NCBI GenBank assembly: GCA_030704615.1
Contig: CM060733.1
Span: 48,176,001 to 48,240,000 of the forward strand
Length of the DNA: 64,000 nucleotides
Source: Takakia lepidozioides
Lineage: Eukaryota > Streptophyta > Takakiopsida > Takakiales > Takakiaceae
Direction of reading: 5' to 3'
Part shown: positions 11,595 to 23,482 of the stretch, piece after piece
How the letters are laid out: every line of letters begins with the position of its first letter
Numbering within the stretch: the first letter of the stretch is position 1
Position numbers and translations under genes: made by a program
Notes under the pieces: generated by a model
What the model was told of the DNA's origin: nothing
What the model saw: the letters and a program-made list of their open reading frames with translations, nothing else
Database searches by the model: none

Positions 11595-13843
11595 CTCTCA
11601 ATTGATTTACTTCAACTGGTGGTTGCTGGAAGCTTCTGCATGGACCCTGAAGGGTTTTTACTGGCGAATCATGATCAGGTGGTTTGACAGGAAGCCAATT
11701 TACAGTCCACCCTCTATAAATGCTCAAGAATAGAGAAATATATCATATGTGGAGGGATAACACAAAAATGGTCACAGAGTGGGATTGCAACAACTTAAAT
11801 GTGTAATACTTACAAAGGTACTGGAAATTGAGAAGTATTAGTGCTATTTTATAGACTGTCAAAACTCTTGTTATAGACTGTATTTTATATATCGAAGTTG
11901 CTAACAGAAGAATAAAAATAGGCTCTGTGTTCAATAGTTTTGGACAGATTAATCCAGCTATTTTTTTCTTTTAACAACGTTAGTTTTTGAGAACTTGGTC
12001 ATGATCCTCATCCTGTTGTTCTAAAGCTTTTGAGCATTAGACAAAGCCTCCTCAATGCTAAAATAGAGCATAGGAGGAAATGTGACCACCTTCAGTTTCT
12101 TCTTCTTCAATATCTGCATGGTCTGAAGAGCCGTATTCCACACTTCATTCTTTGTAGGGTCATAATACTTGCTGGGACTCCATAACATACAAAAGAATGT
12201 GAGCTTGCTTGAATGCAAGCTTCCATTCTTGATAAGAGTCTGGAAGAAGAATTGAACACATAGTCAACAAGTAGGTGGAAATTGCAAACTTAGCTGTATC
12301 TCCTCAGTTATGCCTTTTTGGTTTCAAGGGAAATAGCATTTATGAAGGGCGATCTGGTAAAGGAGAGCAGAGTTTCGCAACGGATATCTGATGTCGTTTC
12401 GCCTTTTGTACAATAGTAGGGAAGTATAAAAAACAAGGTGAACACTACAGAGGGAAAATTTAGAGTGTGGACTGTAGTACAGTTCTGAAGAATACTATCG
12501 AAAGATGGTGATGATTCTCAAGTGATCAGTGGTCGATTGTCCACTCGCTGACCTTTAGTTACTTTGAATAGGTGACACGGCATGACATCAAAGACAAGGG
12601 TGCACTTGGGACAATGTCTGAGGCATACCCTCATCTCATCCTCAACAATTTCAGCAGCAAGGTTTGTGTCTATGCCCCACTATAATTAGGGTGAATTATT
12701 CTGTCTTTGTGAGTTATCCTCTCTTTGTTTCTCTGAGCAATTTCCGACACACTCCAATGTGGACCTTCTAGGCCACTTGGACATTCTCCATCATGTATCT
12801 ATCAAGCTCGATGTTATCTGAGCTACTCTGGGCTGGGGTGTTGAAATGGGCAGCTGGGGCAGAGGACAGCCAACATATTGAAGCATTTGTTCCCTGTACC
12901 CAAGCCAGACGTAAAGCGCATCATCACTTTTGCTAATCAGTCTGACTACGTCTCCTTCAGGTGTGTTGCTCAAAGTGGCCTTGAAGTGCAGTGGAAAGTT
13001 TGTGGTTTTTTATTTGTTATTGGCTATGTTGTTCATCAATTCCCCTGCCTCACTTAAGGTGGATAATACTCGCTCATACCTTTGTCACTGGTTGTACTCG
13101 CAAATGCGTTATATCTTTCTGAACCTCAGGCCTCGTAACTGTTAGGTTGATGCGATATTTGTCACCGATTTCTTTGTTGGTGTACTGACTAGAGTTTTGT
13201 GATTGGCAATCAACCTTGTGGTCTTGTTTTATGTCTGGTTTGATGTTTGGTGTGCATCATGTTGGAAGTAGAAGTAGAGTTTTGGTGTTGAACTACTTGA
13301 AGATCGGGTGGTCATTTTGCTAGGCATCACGTGTATGAGAAACCAGCGGGTGTGAAGTCCATAGACTTGAAAGAAGTCGGTCCCCGCTTTGAACTTCGAC
13401 TTTACCAGGTACTAATGTGTTTGTGAAGGTGTTCTGTCTGTTGTGTTACTGTAGACTGCTTGCATTATTTTCAGTCTTTCTTTTTGGTCAAGTGGAATGT
13501 GCCTGCTCTTTATTTGCTCTAAGGTCAACTGTTCAAATGTATCAATGGGGCTGACAAACCAAGTTAGTGCATGGACTGCTTAGAAGAAAGCAAACATCGT
13601 GGCTTGACAACCCAGGCATGACCTCTGGTCAAATTAGAAGACGCTTTGACAATGCTCTCATGTCCTAATGGCCTCACTTGAGTGTGTGCACTTGTGCATG
13701 TGTGTTTGTCACATGTACACATTTTGACCAACTGTGCAATTGCTTTGCAGATAAAGCTGGGTACTATGGACCAACCAGAGGCCCAGAACGAGTGGGTGAT
13801 CAGGCCTTACATGAACTCCTCTCGCAAGCGAACAGCCCTTTGA
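9159..13843 (+). CDS. IMP4: U3 snoRNP protein IMP4
   Basis: Nine exons join in frame to 291 residues, matching the length of human IMP4: 9159-9270, 9613-9696, 10332-10441, 10759-10809, 11407-11550, 12572-12661, 12854-12960, 13324-13408 and 13751-13843. IMP4 is a nucleolar Brix-domain protein. With MPP10 and IMP3 it helps U3 snoRNA base-pair with pre-rRNA in the SSU processome. The amino end MLRRNTRLRREYLYRKS is diagnostic. The Brix domain starts DPKILLTTSRDPSSRL and continues with ELKLVFPNAQRINRGG, VMVHEHRGEPDGLIVCHLPFG, then HLFPVP, RIITFANQ and VGPRFELRLY. The carboxy end is RPYMNSSRKRTAL. Exon 4 is only 51 bp. Intron 1 carries a long CT microsatellite. Every splice site is GT-AG and no lesion is seen. 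Confidence 0.95.
9281..9329. repeat. (TC)n microsatellite in IMP4 intron 1
   Basis: About 24 uninterrupted TC repeats begin ten bases after the exon 1 donor and could lengthen the pyrimidine content of the intron. Shorter CT/GA runs occur at 10029-10052, 11560-11591, 18611-18632 and 46206-46233. Confidence 0.95.
12021..12218 (-). other. coding-like fragment inside IMP4 intron 5
   Basis: This minus-strand open frame of 65 codons has a protein-like composition (KYYDPTKNEVWNTALQTM, then a KKKKLKVVTF stretch), unlike the flanking intron. I cannot name a family. It could be a remnant of a transposon protein or a chance frame. It is opposite to the host gene and has no visible partner exons. Confidence 0.25.
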
Positions 13844-14013
13844 GTCTCAGCCTTGCATGCTGTACAATAGTGAAGTAAGTTGCAAATTGGGATGGATTCT
13901 ACACCTTCTCAAATTATGAGGTGCTGGCCAGTCAAACTTTTTGACGTTTCTGCAGAGTTAATGGTTGCTGATGAGTGACTGATTATGGAGAAAGACAATG
14001 TACTTATGCTGTT

Positions 14014-14096
14014 GGAGAGAGAGAACGTACTCATAGGACGTTGTTTGCTGTAGCCTTGTGGCCATTGACCCCGCCCTCAGTTTGAGCGGAACACAT

Positions 14097-14137
<41 letters not shown>

Positions 14138-14760
14138 TGTACTCATGAGACATTGTTTGCCGAAGTGTTGTGGCCGTAGACCCTGTGCCCAGTTTGGGCT
14201 GAACAAGAGGGAATTGACACTACCTTTGTGAGGGCCTCACCCCAGTAGTGGGACTTACCTTGATATAATCAATTGGTTCGGGCTTCCAGATTTCCTCTAG
14301 AAAGTCCTTCACACAAGCATCAATCAGCCGTGTGTGAGCTGCCCAGCAATTACACGTTAACAGGCGCAGTGACCATAACACATATAGGTTGTGAACCATC
14401 CTCCACATCTTTACGTTGACCCCTGAAGACCACAGAAGCCACAACCCCTCATGCCATGCTATAAGCCTTTTTCCCTTCCAGGAAGAAGACAAAGGTGGGT
14501 TTTCTTTCTTTTTCCCTCCCTGAATAATCTGGCTTAGGTTAAAGATATGGTTGAAGCAGCCCCTATTCCTCTGGAAGCCCTCCGGAAGCCCGCCTGTCCT
14601 TTGTGGAAAACTCCACAAATCAACCTCGAGATGGGTGCTTATTATCCTACAAAACAGCATGCCAATTGTACTAGGAAGTGTAATGCCACTGTACTTCCCA
14701 GGCACTTCTCTGTCGCCTTTTCTGCACATATTGACAATGACACCTCTGTACAGTGAAAGG
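14014..14760 (-). mobile_element. LINE fragment: reverse-transcriptase piece plus 3' end
   Basis: Read on the minus strand, 14729-14220 encodes part of a non-LTR retrotransposon reverse transcriptase. PGKYSGITL (usually P-x-x-YRGITL) is followed by GFQRNRGCFNHIF and WHEGLWLLW. The catalytic FADD box is missing because the frame jumps straight to the 3' part (HTRLIDACVKDFLE), so the copy has an internal deletion. The 3' end follows (GTTTGAGC, GGCCACAA, ACTCAT) and finishes in a CT microsatellite, seen on the plus strand as GA repeats at 14098-14135. A second, shorter 3' end of the same family abuts it at 14014-14096. Confidence 0.75.
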
Positions 14761-15461
14761 CTATCATCTCCACCATGGGATGCCAGAACACCTGCCGGCC
14801 TTAGATGTTCTGTTGCCTCAGCAATGGCAGAAGAACTAATTGATGAGGTTCTTTGTGAGTGAGGTTTTCTTTCGAATGGAAGAGAGAACAGTTTCTCTGA
14901 TCCAAGACAGCCCTAGTGTGGAAGCTCGATCATGGCCAAGAAAGCTGTAGTGTGTTTCACAATGGGTGTGCCATGCTGACAGTTGATTATTAATCTAACC
15001 CTAAACTTCTTTCCGCAAATGAATCATGCCACATTCACTGTTACACTTATAGTCTTCTTATTGATGCTACATAATTCGTATTGATTACAATAATCACAAT
15101 AATGTCACCAGATTATGACGATTCTGGCACGCGGTTGTTATGGCAAAAACAAAAGCAACACTTGCAGCTCCAACCATAACCCCAGATCGAGTGGCGTAAT
15201 ATATAGAGAGTATATATAAGCCATGTGTTGGTGGGTGGCCCCCCAATCTATTACCCATGCTTCCTCAGCATCAACACAGCTGCCGCACATTTACTCTCTG
15301 AGATGAGCTTGAGAGATTACTTTGCTTTGTAGTGTCTTCCCTGTAGTGTCTTCCGCTATTCGTTTCCGGCAATATCATTCCACCATAACTTCCTCTCGTG
15401 CAAGAGAGTGAATGCATTGGATGAGACTTTGATTTCCATTTGCATCTTATGCAGAAAGAGA
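14761..15461. other. intergenic, no gene seen
   Basis: No conserved open frame is present. Part of this stretch next to 14760 may belong to the LINE, since sequence similarity to coding DNA fades gradually. A short TATATATA-rich patch lies near 15200-15215. Confidence 0.4.
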
Positions 15462-15790
15462 AAGAAAGAATGTACTCATAAGACGGTGATTGCTGTAGCC
15501 TTGTGGCCATTGACCCATCGCCCAGTTTGAGCGGAACACAAAGGGGTGATGCACCTTTGTCAGAGGTTGACGCGCCGGTAGTATGACTTACCTTGGAATA
15601 AAAAATTGGTTTTCCAAATATCCTCTAAAATCACACAAGCGTCAATCTGTTGTGTGTGGTTTGCCCAATAACTAGGCCCCAAAAGGGCCTGGGCTTTTGG
15701 CTCAGCTTGGAGACTTGCAAAGTTGGTACATAAAGAGAGGTTCAGGCTTCCCTTGATGGATTTGAAGAGGGCCTCTCTCTCCTAACAGTA
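15462..15790 (-). mobile_element. LINE 3' end, 5'-truncated copy
   Basis: This copy shares the signature of the 14.0-14.3 kb and 45.5-45.9 kb copies. On the plus strand it reads GTACTCATAAGACG, then GCCTTGTGGCCATTGACCC, CAGTTTGAGCGGAACACAAA, TATGACTTACCTTG and GCCCAATAACTAGG, with GAAAGAAAGA replacing the pure GA tail. The element therefore points to the minus strand and has lost most of its 5' part. Confidence 0.75.
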
Positions 15791-16439
15791 GCCAGGAGGG
15801 GGTTGGTATGACGTGAGCACAACGTGAGCACAACCCACGGTCACGGGAGTTTTATGATTTTAACCTTGGTCATAGGAGTTATATGTTTTCAGTATGGAAT
15901 AAAACCATAAGCGGATATTGAGGACTGATGCATTTATACAGTACATCTGCACCAATCCAGTGAGGTGAAACCTTCAGTAGTGTAGCCAGAAACCCTAAAC
16001 ATATAGCGGCGGCGGCGAGTTTCGCAACCTTAAAAGAAAAAATATCGCAACAATTTCATGCAATGAAAACAGAATAGTTGCATTTGATACAAAATACAAT
16101 TCTAATGCTATTGAAATGTGATGCTAAATAGAACTCGAAAAATGAATTTGTTCCCTCGTCTGAAAATAACACCAAACATACAATAAGTAAAAAATATAGC
16201 GATATTGATTAAAATGATTTACAGGACAATATAGACAGAATAACAAATGAGAGGATACTTTCGCTTACTGAAATTTCCTTTATGATGAACGGAGTTAACA
16301 TGTACGTCTGTCATTTATATCATCAATAAAACTAGGATATTTTTTCTTGTGCCGTGAATTTTAGCACAGAATGTGAGAAGGTCTGAGATTGTTTCGCTTT
16401 GATAACATCAATGTTGACAAATTTTAGTAATGAATTCAA
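15791..16439. other. AT-rich intergenic stretch, no gene seen
   Basis: Only short open frames occur here. A GGCGGCGGCG run near 16006 and AT-rich sequence precede the minisatellite. Confidence 0.45.
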
Positions 16440-17955
16440 AGATTGAAGAATGTTTCTCAACACGAAACTCTTGACTGTTGGTGAATTTGTTCAAAGCAAT
16501 ACATGCTTTGAACAAATATTGAGGGATATAAACTAAAGGATTTGAAATACTTCGTCGTAACAAAAGAGTTTATCAACACGGAACTCTTATCCGACTGTGG
16601 TTGTGTACACAAACCTGCATACTTTTGAAACAATATGGAGGAATATGAATTAAGGGATTTGAACTCTTTTGCCATAAAAAAAGAGTTTCTCAACACGAAA
16701 CTTTTGTCTAACAGTGTTATGGTTTAAGAATCTGCATGCTTTGGACCCAATATGGAGGGATATGAACTGCTAGTTCGGCGTAACAAAAAAGTTTCTCAAT
16801 ACAAAACTCTTCTCCTTGTTTTTATTCAAAAACCTGCATGCATTTGGAACAATAAGGAGGGTGACTAATTGAGGGATTTGAAGTTTTTTGCCTTGACAAA
16901 AGAGTTTCTGTACACAAAACTCTCGTCTAACATTGTTTTGGTTCAAAAGCATACACAAAAGACTGCATGCTTGTGAACCAATATGGAGGGATAGGAACTG
17001 AGGGATGTGAACTTATTCGCCTGCACAAGAGTTTCTCAACACGAAACTCTTCTCTGACATTGTTTTTGTTCAAAAACCTGAATGCTTTTGAACAAATATG
17101 GAGGGACATGGATTGAGGGATTTGAATTGCTTCGCCATAACAAAAGTGTTTCTCAACACACAACTCTTCTGTGACAGTATTTTTGTTCAAAAACCTGCAT
17201 GGTTTTGACCCAATATGGAGGGACATGGACTGGGGGATTTGAATTGCTTCGCCATAACAAAAGAGTTTCTGAACACGAAACTCTTCTGTGACAGTGTTTT
17301 TGTTCAAAAACCTGCATGGTTTTGACCCAATATGGAGGGACATGGACTGAGGGATTTGAATTGCTTCGCCATAACAAAGAGTTTCTCAACACGAAACTCT
17401 AGTCTGACAGTGATTGTGTTAAAAAAAAACTGCATCATTTTGAACAAATATGGAGGGATATAAACTGAGGGATTTGAATTATTTGCCATGACAAAAAAAA
17501 TTCTCAACACGAAACTTTGGGGTGACAGTGATTTTATTCAAAAACCTCCATGTTTTTGAAACAATATGGAGAGATATGAACTAATGGATTTGAACTCCTT
17601 TGTCGTAGCACAAGAGTTTCTCAACATGAAACTCTTGTCCGACAGGAGTTTTGTTCAAAAATCTGCATCATTTCCTCAACACGAAACTCTTGTCTGACAA
17701 TGTATTTATTCAAAAACCAGCATGTTTTTGAGACAATATGGAGGGATATGAATTGAGGGAATTTAACTGCTTTCCTATAACAAAAGAGTTTATCAACAAG
17801 AAACTCACGTTAGACATTGTTCTTGTTCAAAAACATGCATGCTGTTGAACCAATATGGAGAGATATCAACTGAGGGCTTTGAGTTGCTTCGCCGTAACAA
17901 AAGAATTTTTCAACACGAAACTCTTATCTGACAGTGTATTTGTTCAAAAACATGT
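16440..17955. repeat. minisatellite of about twelve 117-bp units with a hairpin in each
   Basis: A unit of about 117 bp repeats in tandem; its ATATGGAGGGA landmark occurs near 16511, 16631, 16748, 16850, 16978, 17094, 17211, 17328, 17445, 17562, 17733 and 17850. Each unit reads roughly: ATATGGAGGGATATGAACTG, then GAGGGATTTGAATTGCTTCG, a CATAACA spacer, the palindrome, GTCTGACAGTG, and TTGTTCAAAAACCTGCATG. The palindrome is AAGAGTTTC-TCAACAC-GAAACTCTT, a 9-bp stem with a 7-base loop, and it is perfect in several units. Neighbouring units at 17094-17445 are most alike. Open frames through the array are by-products of the repeat. Confidence 0.9.
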
Positions 17956-19163
17956 GCGATTTTCTCTGGGCATCTCAAGAATATTTCATATTTTTTCATG
18001 TTTGTGAGCATCCTAACTGCACGCTACCCAACCTCTCTTTAGGGATCCGAGTTCCGCACTGCAAATGCATATCTCAATATATAATTATACTAGTTGTTAG
18101 GGGAGAGAGTTTCGCTGTGCAAAATATACATGGGTAGGGCCTTAATATGACCTATTTATCATTTCAGCTAGAGCGTGATTTCTTCTCAGGCTAGTTGGTA
18201 CAGAGATTCGCCGTGCAAATTTATCCATGGGTGATGATCGTAAATTTAAGGTTAGGCCTCACCGCCCACTCACGTGCATGTTATGAACAGGGCCTGGTAT
18301 CGTTGTGAGAAAAAACCACGCTTATAGGGTAACATGTTCATGAGGTATAGGGGCTACTTGTTCTTTATGTGTTAGTTTCACAAAATTGTACATTTCGCCA
18401 ATTCGGTTTCACTATGAAAATTTCACGGAAATTCAGGGAATATGCCCTTGTGCTCATGCTCACACGCTACTTCTAGCCAGGACAATGAATTAGAAAATGA
18501 ATATTGTCTTCAGGTTGCCCGCACAGCGGGCAATTGCAATCCCTCTTTCCCCTCTGCATCTGTTTTGCTGTTCAATGGTAGGCTTGCCTCCCTGACTTTA
18601 AATTTCAGTCTAGAGAGAGAGAGAGAGAGAGATTGACGTGTAGCATTCACCGACACGAACATATCAAATACGAACTTAAGAATATTTCAATCCTCTACAT
18701 ATTTTTGGCAATTATGAATTTCAGACAAGGAGTCAGTCTTTGATAAACTTTACAGAGTTTTCATGTTTCAGCTCTGCCCAAGTACATACACGTACTCTCC
18801 AGTCTTGACTCTTGACGTCTCCCCTCTGCAGCTAATGATCGAAGGTAGTTGGTGATGAGGGTGATGAGCAGGTAGATGGGCCCAGCATAAAAAGCAAAAC
18901 CCAAAAGTATGTCTCCCACGACACGACACGACACGACACAACACAACAAGAGACTGCTTTGGCTGCGCACCCGCTTCTCCGAACTGTTGCTGTGTTGCTT
19001 GCACTGCCAACGCGGGCCGAGTGTGTGATGCTTGCAGTCTGCAGGCCACGCTTGCTGCTACCATTCCTTGTGCTCGCCTGCACCACCTCCCTACTCGCTT
19101 GCTTTTACTGTGCTGCTGCAGTGCCAAGGCGAGGGTGTAATAAGCCTGCCTGTGTGCACAAGC
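17956..19163. other. intergenic and upstream region of LRR gene copy 1
   Basis: This stretch includes a GA run at 18611-18632 and a CACGA pentanucleotide run at 18918-18945 just before the duplicated block shared with 32.1 kb. The homology with the second LRR copy begins at about 18952, upstream of the start codon, so the promoter or 5' UTR was duplicated with the gene. An in-frame ATG at 19032 also exists, but the following residues do not look like a signal peptide. Confidence 0.5.
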
Positions 19164-22077
19164 ATGGCTGTGATGACTCATGCGAGCTTACACGAAGTTT
19201 TGGGCACAGCGCTAGTACTAGGCGTGATGGCAGGTGTGTTGTGTGGGGCAACACCACCATCACCTAAGTCTCCAGTCTTGCAGGAGCACGTAAAGTCAAA
19301 AATGGCGGATGATCACGACGTAGGCAAGAGCGGCCGGTTTGTGGACGTGGAGGTGTTGTTGGCATTCAAGAATGACATACTTGAGGATCCGAAAGGAGTT
19401 CTAACGGACTGGAGCGAAGTGACCAGAGGAGACATTTGTCACTCATGGTACGGCGTCACCTGTGATGAAGCCCACGCACACGTGGTAGAGCTGAATCTTG
19501 GAGGTATGGAGCTCCAAGGCAGCATCAGTCCATTGCTGGGCAATCTCTCCTTCTTGCAAATTCTCAACTTATCCTCCAATGCTTTTCACAGGTGCTGTCC
19601 TACAAACCTTGGAATTTGCAGTACAGATTTGTTATTCTAGATCTTATATAGTAATTCCCTCTCAGGTTGTTCACATTAGTATTCTTTGGCTCGGTGCAAC
19701 AGTTTACCACAGAGTTGGCAACACATGAATATTGGGAAGGCTTAGTGACAACAGTTGTTTCTTACTCTGTTTCAGTGGAGCTCAGAACCTGGCAGATCCT
19801 GACAATCTTGTACCTCCCATGATACAACCACCTCACAGGGCTCATTCCTGCTAGTTTGGGAGATTGCTCAGCTTTGATGGAGGTGGACTTGGATTCCAAT
19901 CACCTGAGTGGGAACATAATAATGGAGCTGGGGAGGTTGCAAAACCTAACGAGACTTTACCTTTCGAACAACAACCTTACTGGCACCATTCCTGCTAGTT
20001 TGGGAAATTGCTCATCTTTGGTGCAGCTGGACTTGGACTCCAATCAACTCACTGGAAACATACCAATGGAGCTAGGGAGGTTGCAAAAGTTAACACTTCT
20101 TGGCCTTTCGAACAACAACCTTACATGGAAATGCTAATGGAACTTTACCTTTCATACAATAGCCTCACAGGCACCATACCTGCTAGTTTGGGAAATTGCT
20201 CATCTTTGGTGGACCTAGAGTTGAACAAGAATCAGCTGACTGGGAATGTACCGTTTGAGCTAGGAAGGTTGCAAAACCTAATGTACCTTTTCCTTTGGAA
20301 CAACAACCTCACAGGCACCATACCTGCTAATTTGGGAAATTGCTCATCTCTGGTGGAGCTGGTGTTGAACAACAATCAGCTGAGTGGGAACGTGCCGGTG
20401 GAGCTAGGGAGGTTGAAAGCCCTACCAGTCGTTTATCTATACAAGAACAACCTCACAGGCACCATTCCAACTAGTGTGGGAGATTGCTCATCCTTGGTGG
20501 AGCTAAAGGTGAATGACAATCAGCTAAGTGGGAACGTACCGATGGAGTTAGGGAGCTTGAAAAACCTAACGATCCTTTACGTGCACAGGAATAGATTCAC
20601 AGGCACCATTCCAACTAGTGTGGGAGATTGTTCATCTTTGGTGGATTTGTCGCTGTCCTACAATCGGCTGAGTGGGACCATACCCATGGAGCTTGGGAGG
20701 TTGCAAAACCTAATGAAACTTTACCTTTCGAGCAACAACCTCATAGGCCCCATTCCTGCTACTTTGGGAAACTGCTCATCTTTGGTGGAACTGGGCTTGT
20801 ACTCCAATCAGCTGAGTGGGAATGTACCAATGGAGCTAGGGAGGTTGCAAAACTTATGGAAACTTTACCTTTGGAACAACTGCCTCACATTTGCCATTCC
20901 TGCTAGTTTGGGAGATTGCTCATCTTTGGTGGAGCTGGACTTGAGCAACAATCAGTTGAGTGGGAACCTACCGAGCGAACTTGGGAACTGTTCGGGCTTG
21001 CAGATAATAATGCTTGATAACAACTTAATCACAGGACAGTTCTCATTAGATTTGGCAAAACTTAACAACTCACTTCAGACTTTGTCGGTGAACAACAATC
21101 AATTTACAGGGCAGGTTCCAATCTCCTTGGGTACATGCACCCATCTTGTGCTGGTTGATTTCAGTGGAAACAAGTTCAGCGGGAGTATCCCAGCCTTTGA
21201 GATTGGTGATTTTCAGGAACTGCAGGTGGTAAGTCTCGCACACAACATACTTAGTGGCCCAATTCCAGATTGGGTCTGGAATCTTACTCGATTGCAGGTG
21301 TTGGATCTCTCACACAACTCCTTCATAGGTGGGCTCCCGAAAAAGCTTAGTCAATTGCAGGGCTCCAGTGTGAAGGCGAATGCATCGACTGGATACCAAG
21401 GATTAAATGGTCAAGATGTTGGTCCTTTCACTCTCTATGCGGAAGACCTCGAAATCACACTCAAGGGCAACACATTGACACCCACATATGTCTTATTGAC
21501 CACAACTTCTTTTGACGTCTCGGCAAATGTGCCTAGTGGTGAGATTCCAGCAGAGATTGGACAGCTAGGGGAGCTCCTCTACCTGAATTTGTCCCACAAT
21601 TCCTTTAGAGGCCCCATCCCAGGGAGCATGTCCAACATCAGCGCACTGGAGTCGTTAGACCTCTCCTATAATCTACTGAACGGTACAATTCCAAACAGCC
21701 TGGCAGGCTTGAGTGCCTTGGGCTTTCTTAATCTCTCCGATAACAACATCTCTGGGCAGATTCCAACAGAAGATCTCTTCAACTCAAAATTCCTAAACTC
21801 GTCATTTCTGGACAATCCCGCTTTATGTGGGTTTCCTCTCTCCAGAGAGTGCCCCTCACAAGAAATTAGTACCTCAACCCCACCAGGCCCAGCTATTGAC
21901 ACTGATGAAATCAGATTCACAGATTGGGTTGGAGAATTCCTATCAGTTCCTGACTTTCTCTTGGGCATGGCGATTGGGCTTGTCTCTGTAGTAACAACGG
22001 CCATTGCCTGGGCTCCGGCACACCATTTCATGCTGCAACCCACCATGGGGAACTATCATCTCAAGGATGGAGCATAA
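19164..22077 (+). pseudogene. LRR receptor-like protein, copy 1 (damaged)
   Basis: This encodes a plasma-membrane leucine-rich-repeat receptor-like protein without a kinase. It has a signal peptide (from MAVMTHASLH), an LRR amino cap (LLAFKNDILEDPKGVLTDW, ICHSWYGVTC), about 20 plant-type LRRs of the form G-x-IPASLGNCSSLVEL-L-NNQLSG, an island region near 21360-21500, the C-cap (NPALCGFPLS), one membrane helix and a short tail. An intron lies at about 19600-19780. Lesions are an in-frame TGA at 19820-19822 just after the intron and a frameshift near 20125-20135, where part of a repeat is missing. Paired one-base indels at 19588-19605 turn FTGAVPTNL of copy 2 into FHRCCPTNL. From about 20150 to the stop the frame is open for over 630 residues. 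Breaks could partly be assembly errors in duplicated DNA. Confidence 0.75.
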
Positions 22078-23482
22078 TCCTCTAGTCTGCAAAGCAATCG
22101 ATTTTGATGTGTTTTGTGGGCATATGTTTTGGTAGCCAGATGCAAGAGGATTTGTGTACTCCGACTTTTATGTCTGTAGCTAGCTAGGTTCTCAGCTTGA
22201 AACAGAAAGATCTTGCAGATTTTGCTTGTATAATCTGAGACTGTGCAACAAGCTTCTCCCAGGTTGACATTACATTGTGTTAGAATAAAAAATCAGACCT
22301 CGCAGATCTGTTTTTCATCTCTGCTCACTCTCTAGTTTGGATAGAAACCAATAAAACTGCGTCAAGACTCCAGACCTGGCCTCTGCAAAGACTAACTTCC
22401 ACTCCTACAGTGCACCTTCTTCAACACATTAAGGTTTGCTTTCGTCTCTTACCAGGTTCGTCCCCGATTTTTCAAGCCAGAGTTTTGTGAGTTAGCTCCT
22501 GCTGGGTCGATCTATGGTGGTTCCCAGTATTTTTCAATAAACGTCACTGGCGATGGAATAACAGAAAAGTATCCGGAAGTGACGAGGAAAAGGTTTACAG
22601 TATGGGATATGTTCTAAACACTACTAAAGGTGCGACAACGGAGGTATCAACATGACTGTCTGTTATCTTGCAGAAGAAGCAGACAAAAAGATGCATCGAA
22701 AATCTTTCGCAGATTATCTTCCCCATTCTCACCAACACATTTTGTCATGGAATATGATGACTGCAGGAGATCGCTCAGCAGGGGTGAGGTATGGAGGCTT
22801 TTCAGCGGATGAGCGGGCATGGTGTGGTGCCCAACACGTCGCATTCATTTCCACTCTCAATGCGCGACTCAACCCAGAAACCCGGGAAAAAGCAAAGAGG
22901 TCTATAGTCTATAGTACGCTGCCATCCTCAACTGGAATTCCTTGTATATATCATCCTTCTGCCCCTCTCAATTCCCTTACAATGGAACCACCTTGCCGAT
23001 AGCTTAGTTTTGGCTGAAATTTGGAGTGCTCGTGGATTACCAACCATAGAATAGAAATACTAATGTTTGACACCAAAATAAAAGTCTCACAAAGCTTGCT
23101 CCATTGCATGGTCAAAATGGAAACGTGTGATTTTAGTTCCATGTGAAAATGAATTCGTCCCCCCAAAATCATTATAAATTTGTAGAAGAAGAAGAAGACT
23201 CTACGAATTTGTCTGAACCAGGTGTTAAGTTGCATGGGCCCACATGGCTACTGGATGCCGTCCATATGTAGTCCATGCCCAAGCGTAAGAGAATGTTCTA
23301 GAAAAGACTAGAGGGAACGGTAAAACGGAAGAGGGTAGACCCACTATCATTTCCTGTGGATATGCCACCGGAAATGCACTCAACAGTAGGTCAATATTCC
23401 CAGGAAATGGTGGATGATCTGAGTTGCTACACAGATCAATGAATGAAGCAAGACACTTGCATCTTTCCAAGAAAACATCCTT
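22078..23482. other. intergenic, no gene seen
   Basis: This holds the 3' UTR of the LRR gene and, at the right end, that of the minus-strand PPR gene. A segment at about 23380-23482 is repeated at 36780-36880 (see the DYW relic there). No other conserved frame was recognised. Confidence 0.5.

Noticed and set aside
12495-12553. Possible box C/D snoRNA in IMP4 intron 5 (GTGATGA ... CTGA)
   Set aside because: Spacing between the boxes is only about 45 bases and the flanks do not form a good terminal stem.
16440-17510. Minus-strand open frames with repeated MSLHIGSKPCRFLNKN-like text
   Set aside because: They exist only because the 117-bp minisatellite unit is a multiple of three; they track the repeat, not a protein family.
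16440-17955. CRISPR-like array
   Set aside because: The units are contiguous 117-bp repeats without unique spacers, in plant nuclear DNA.
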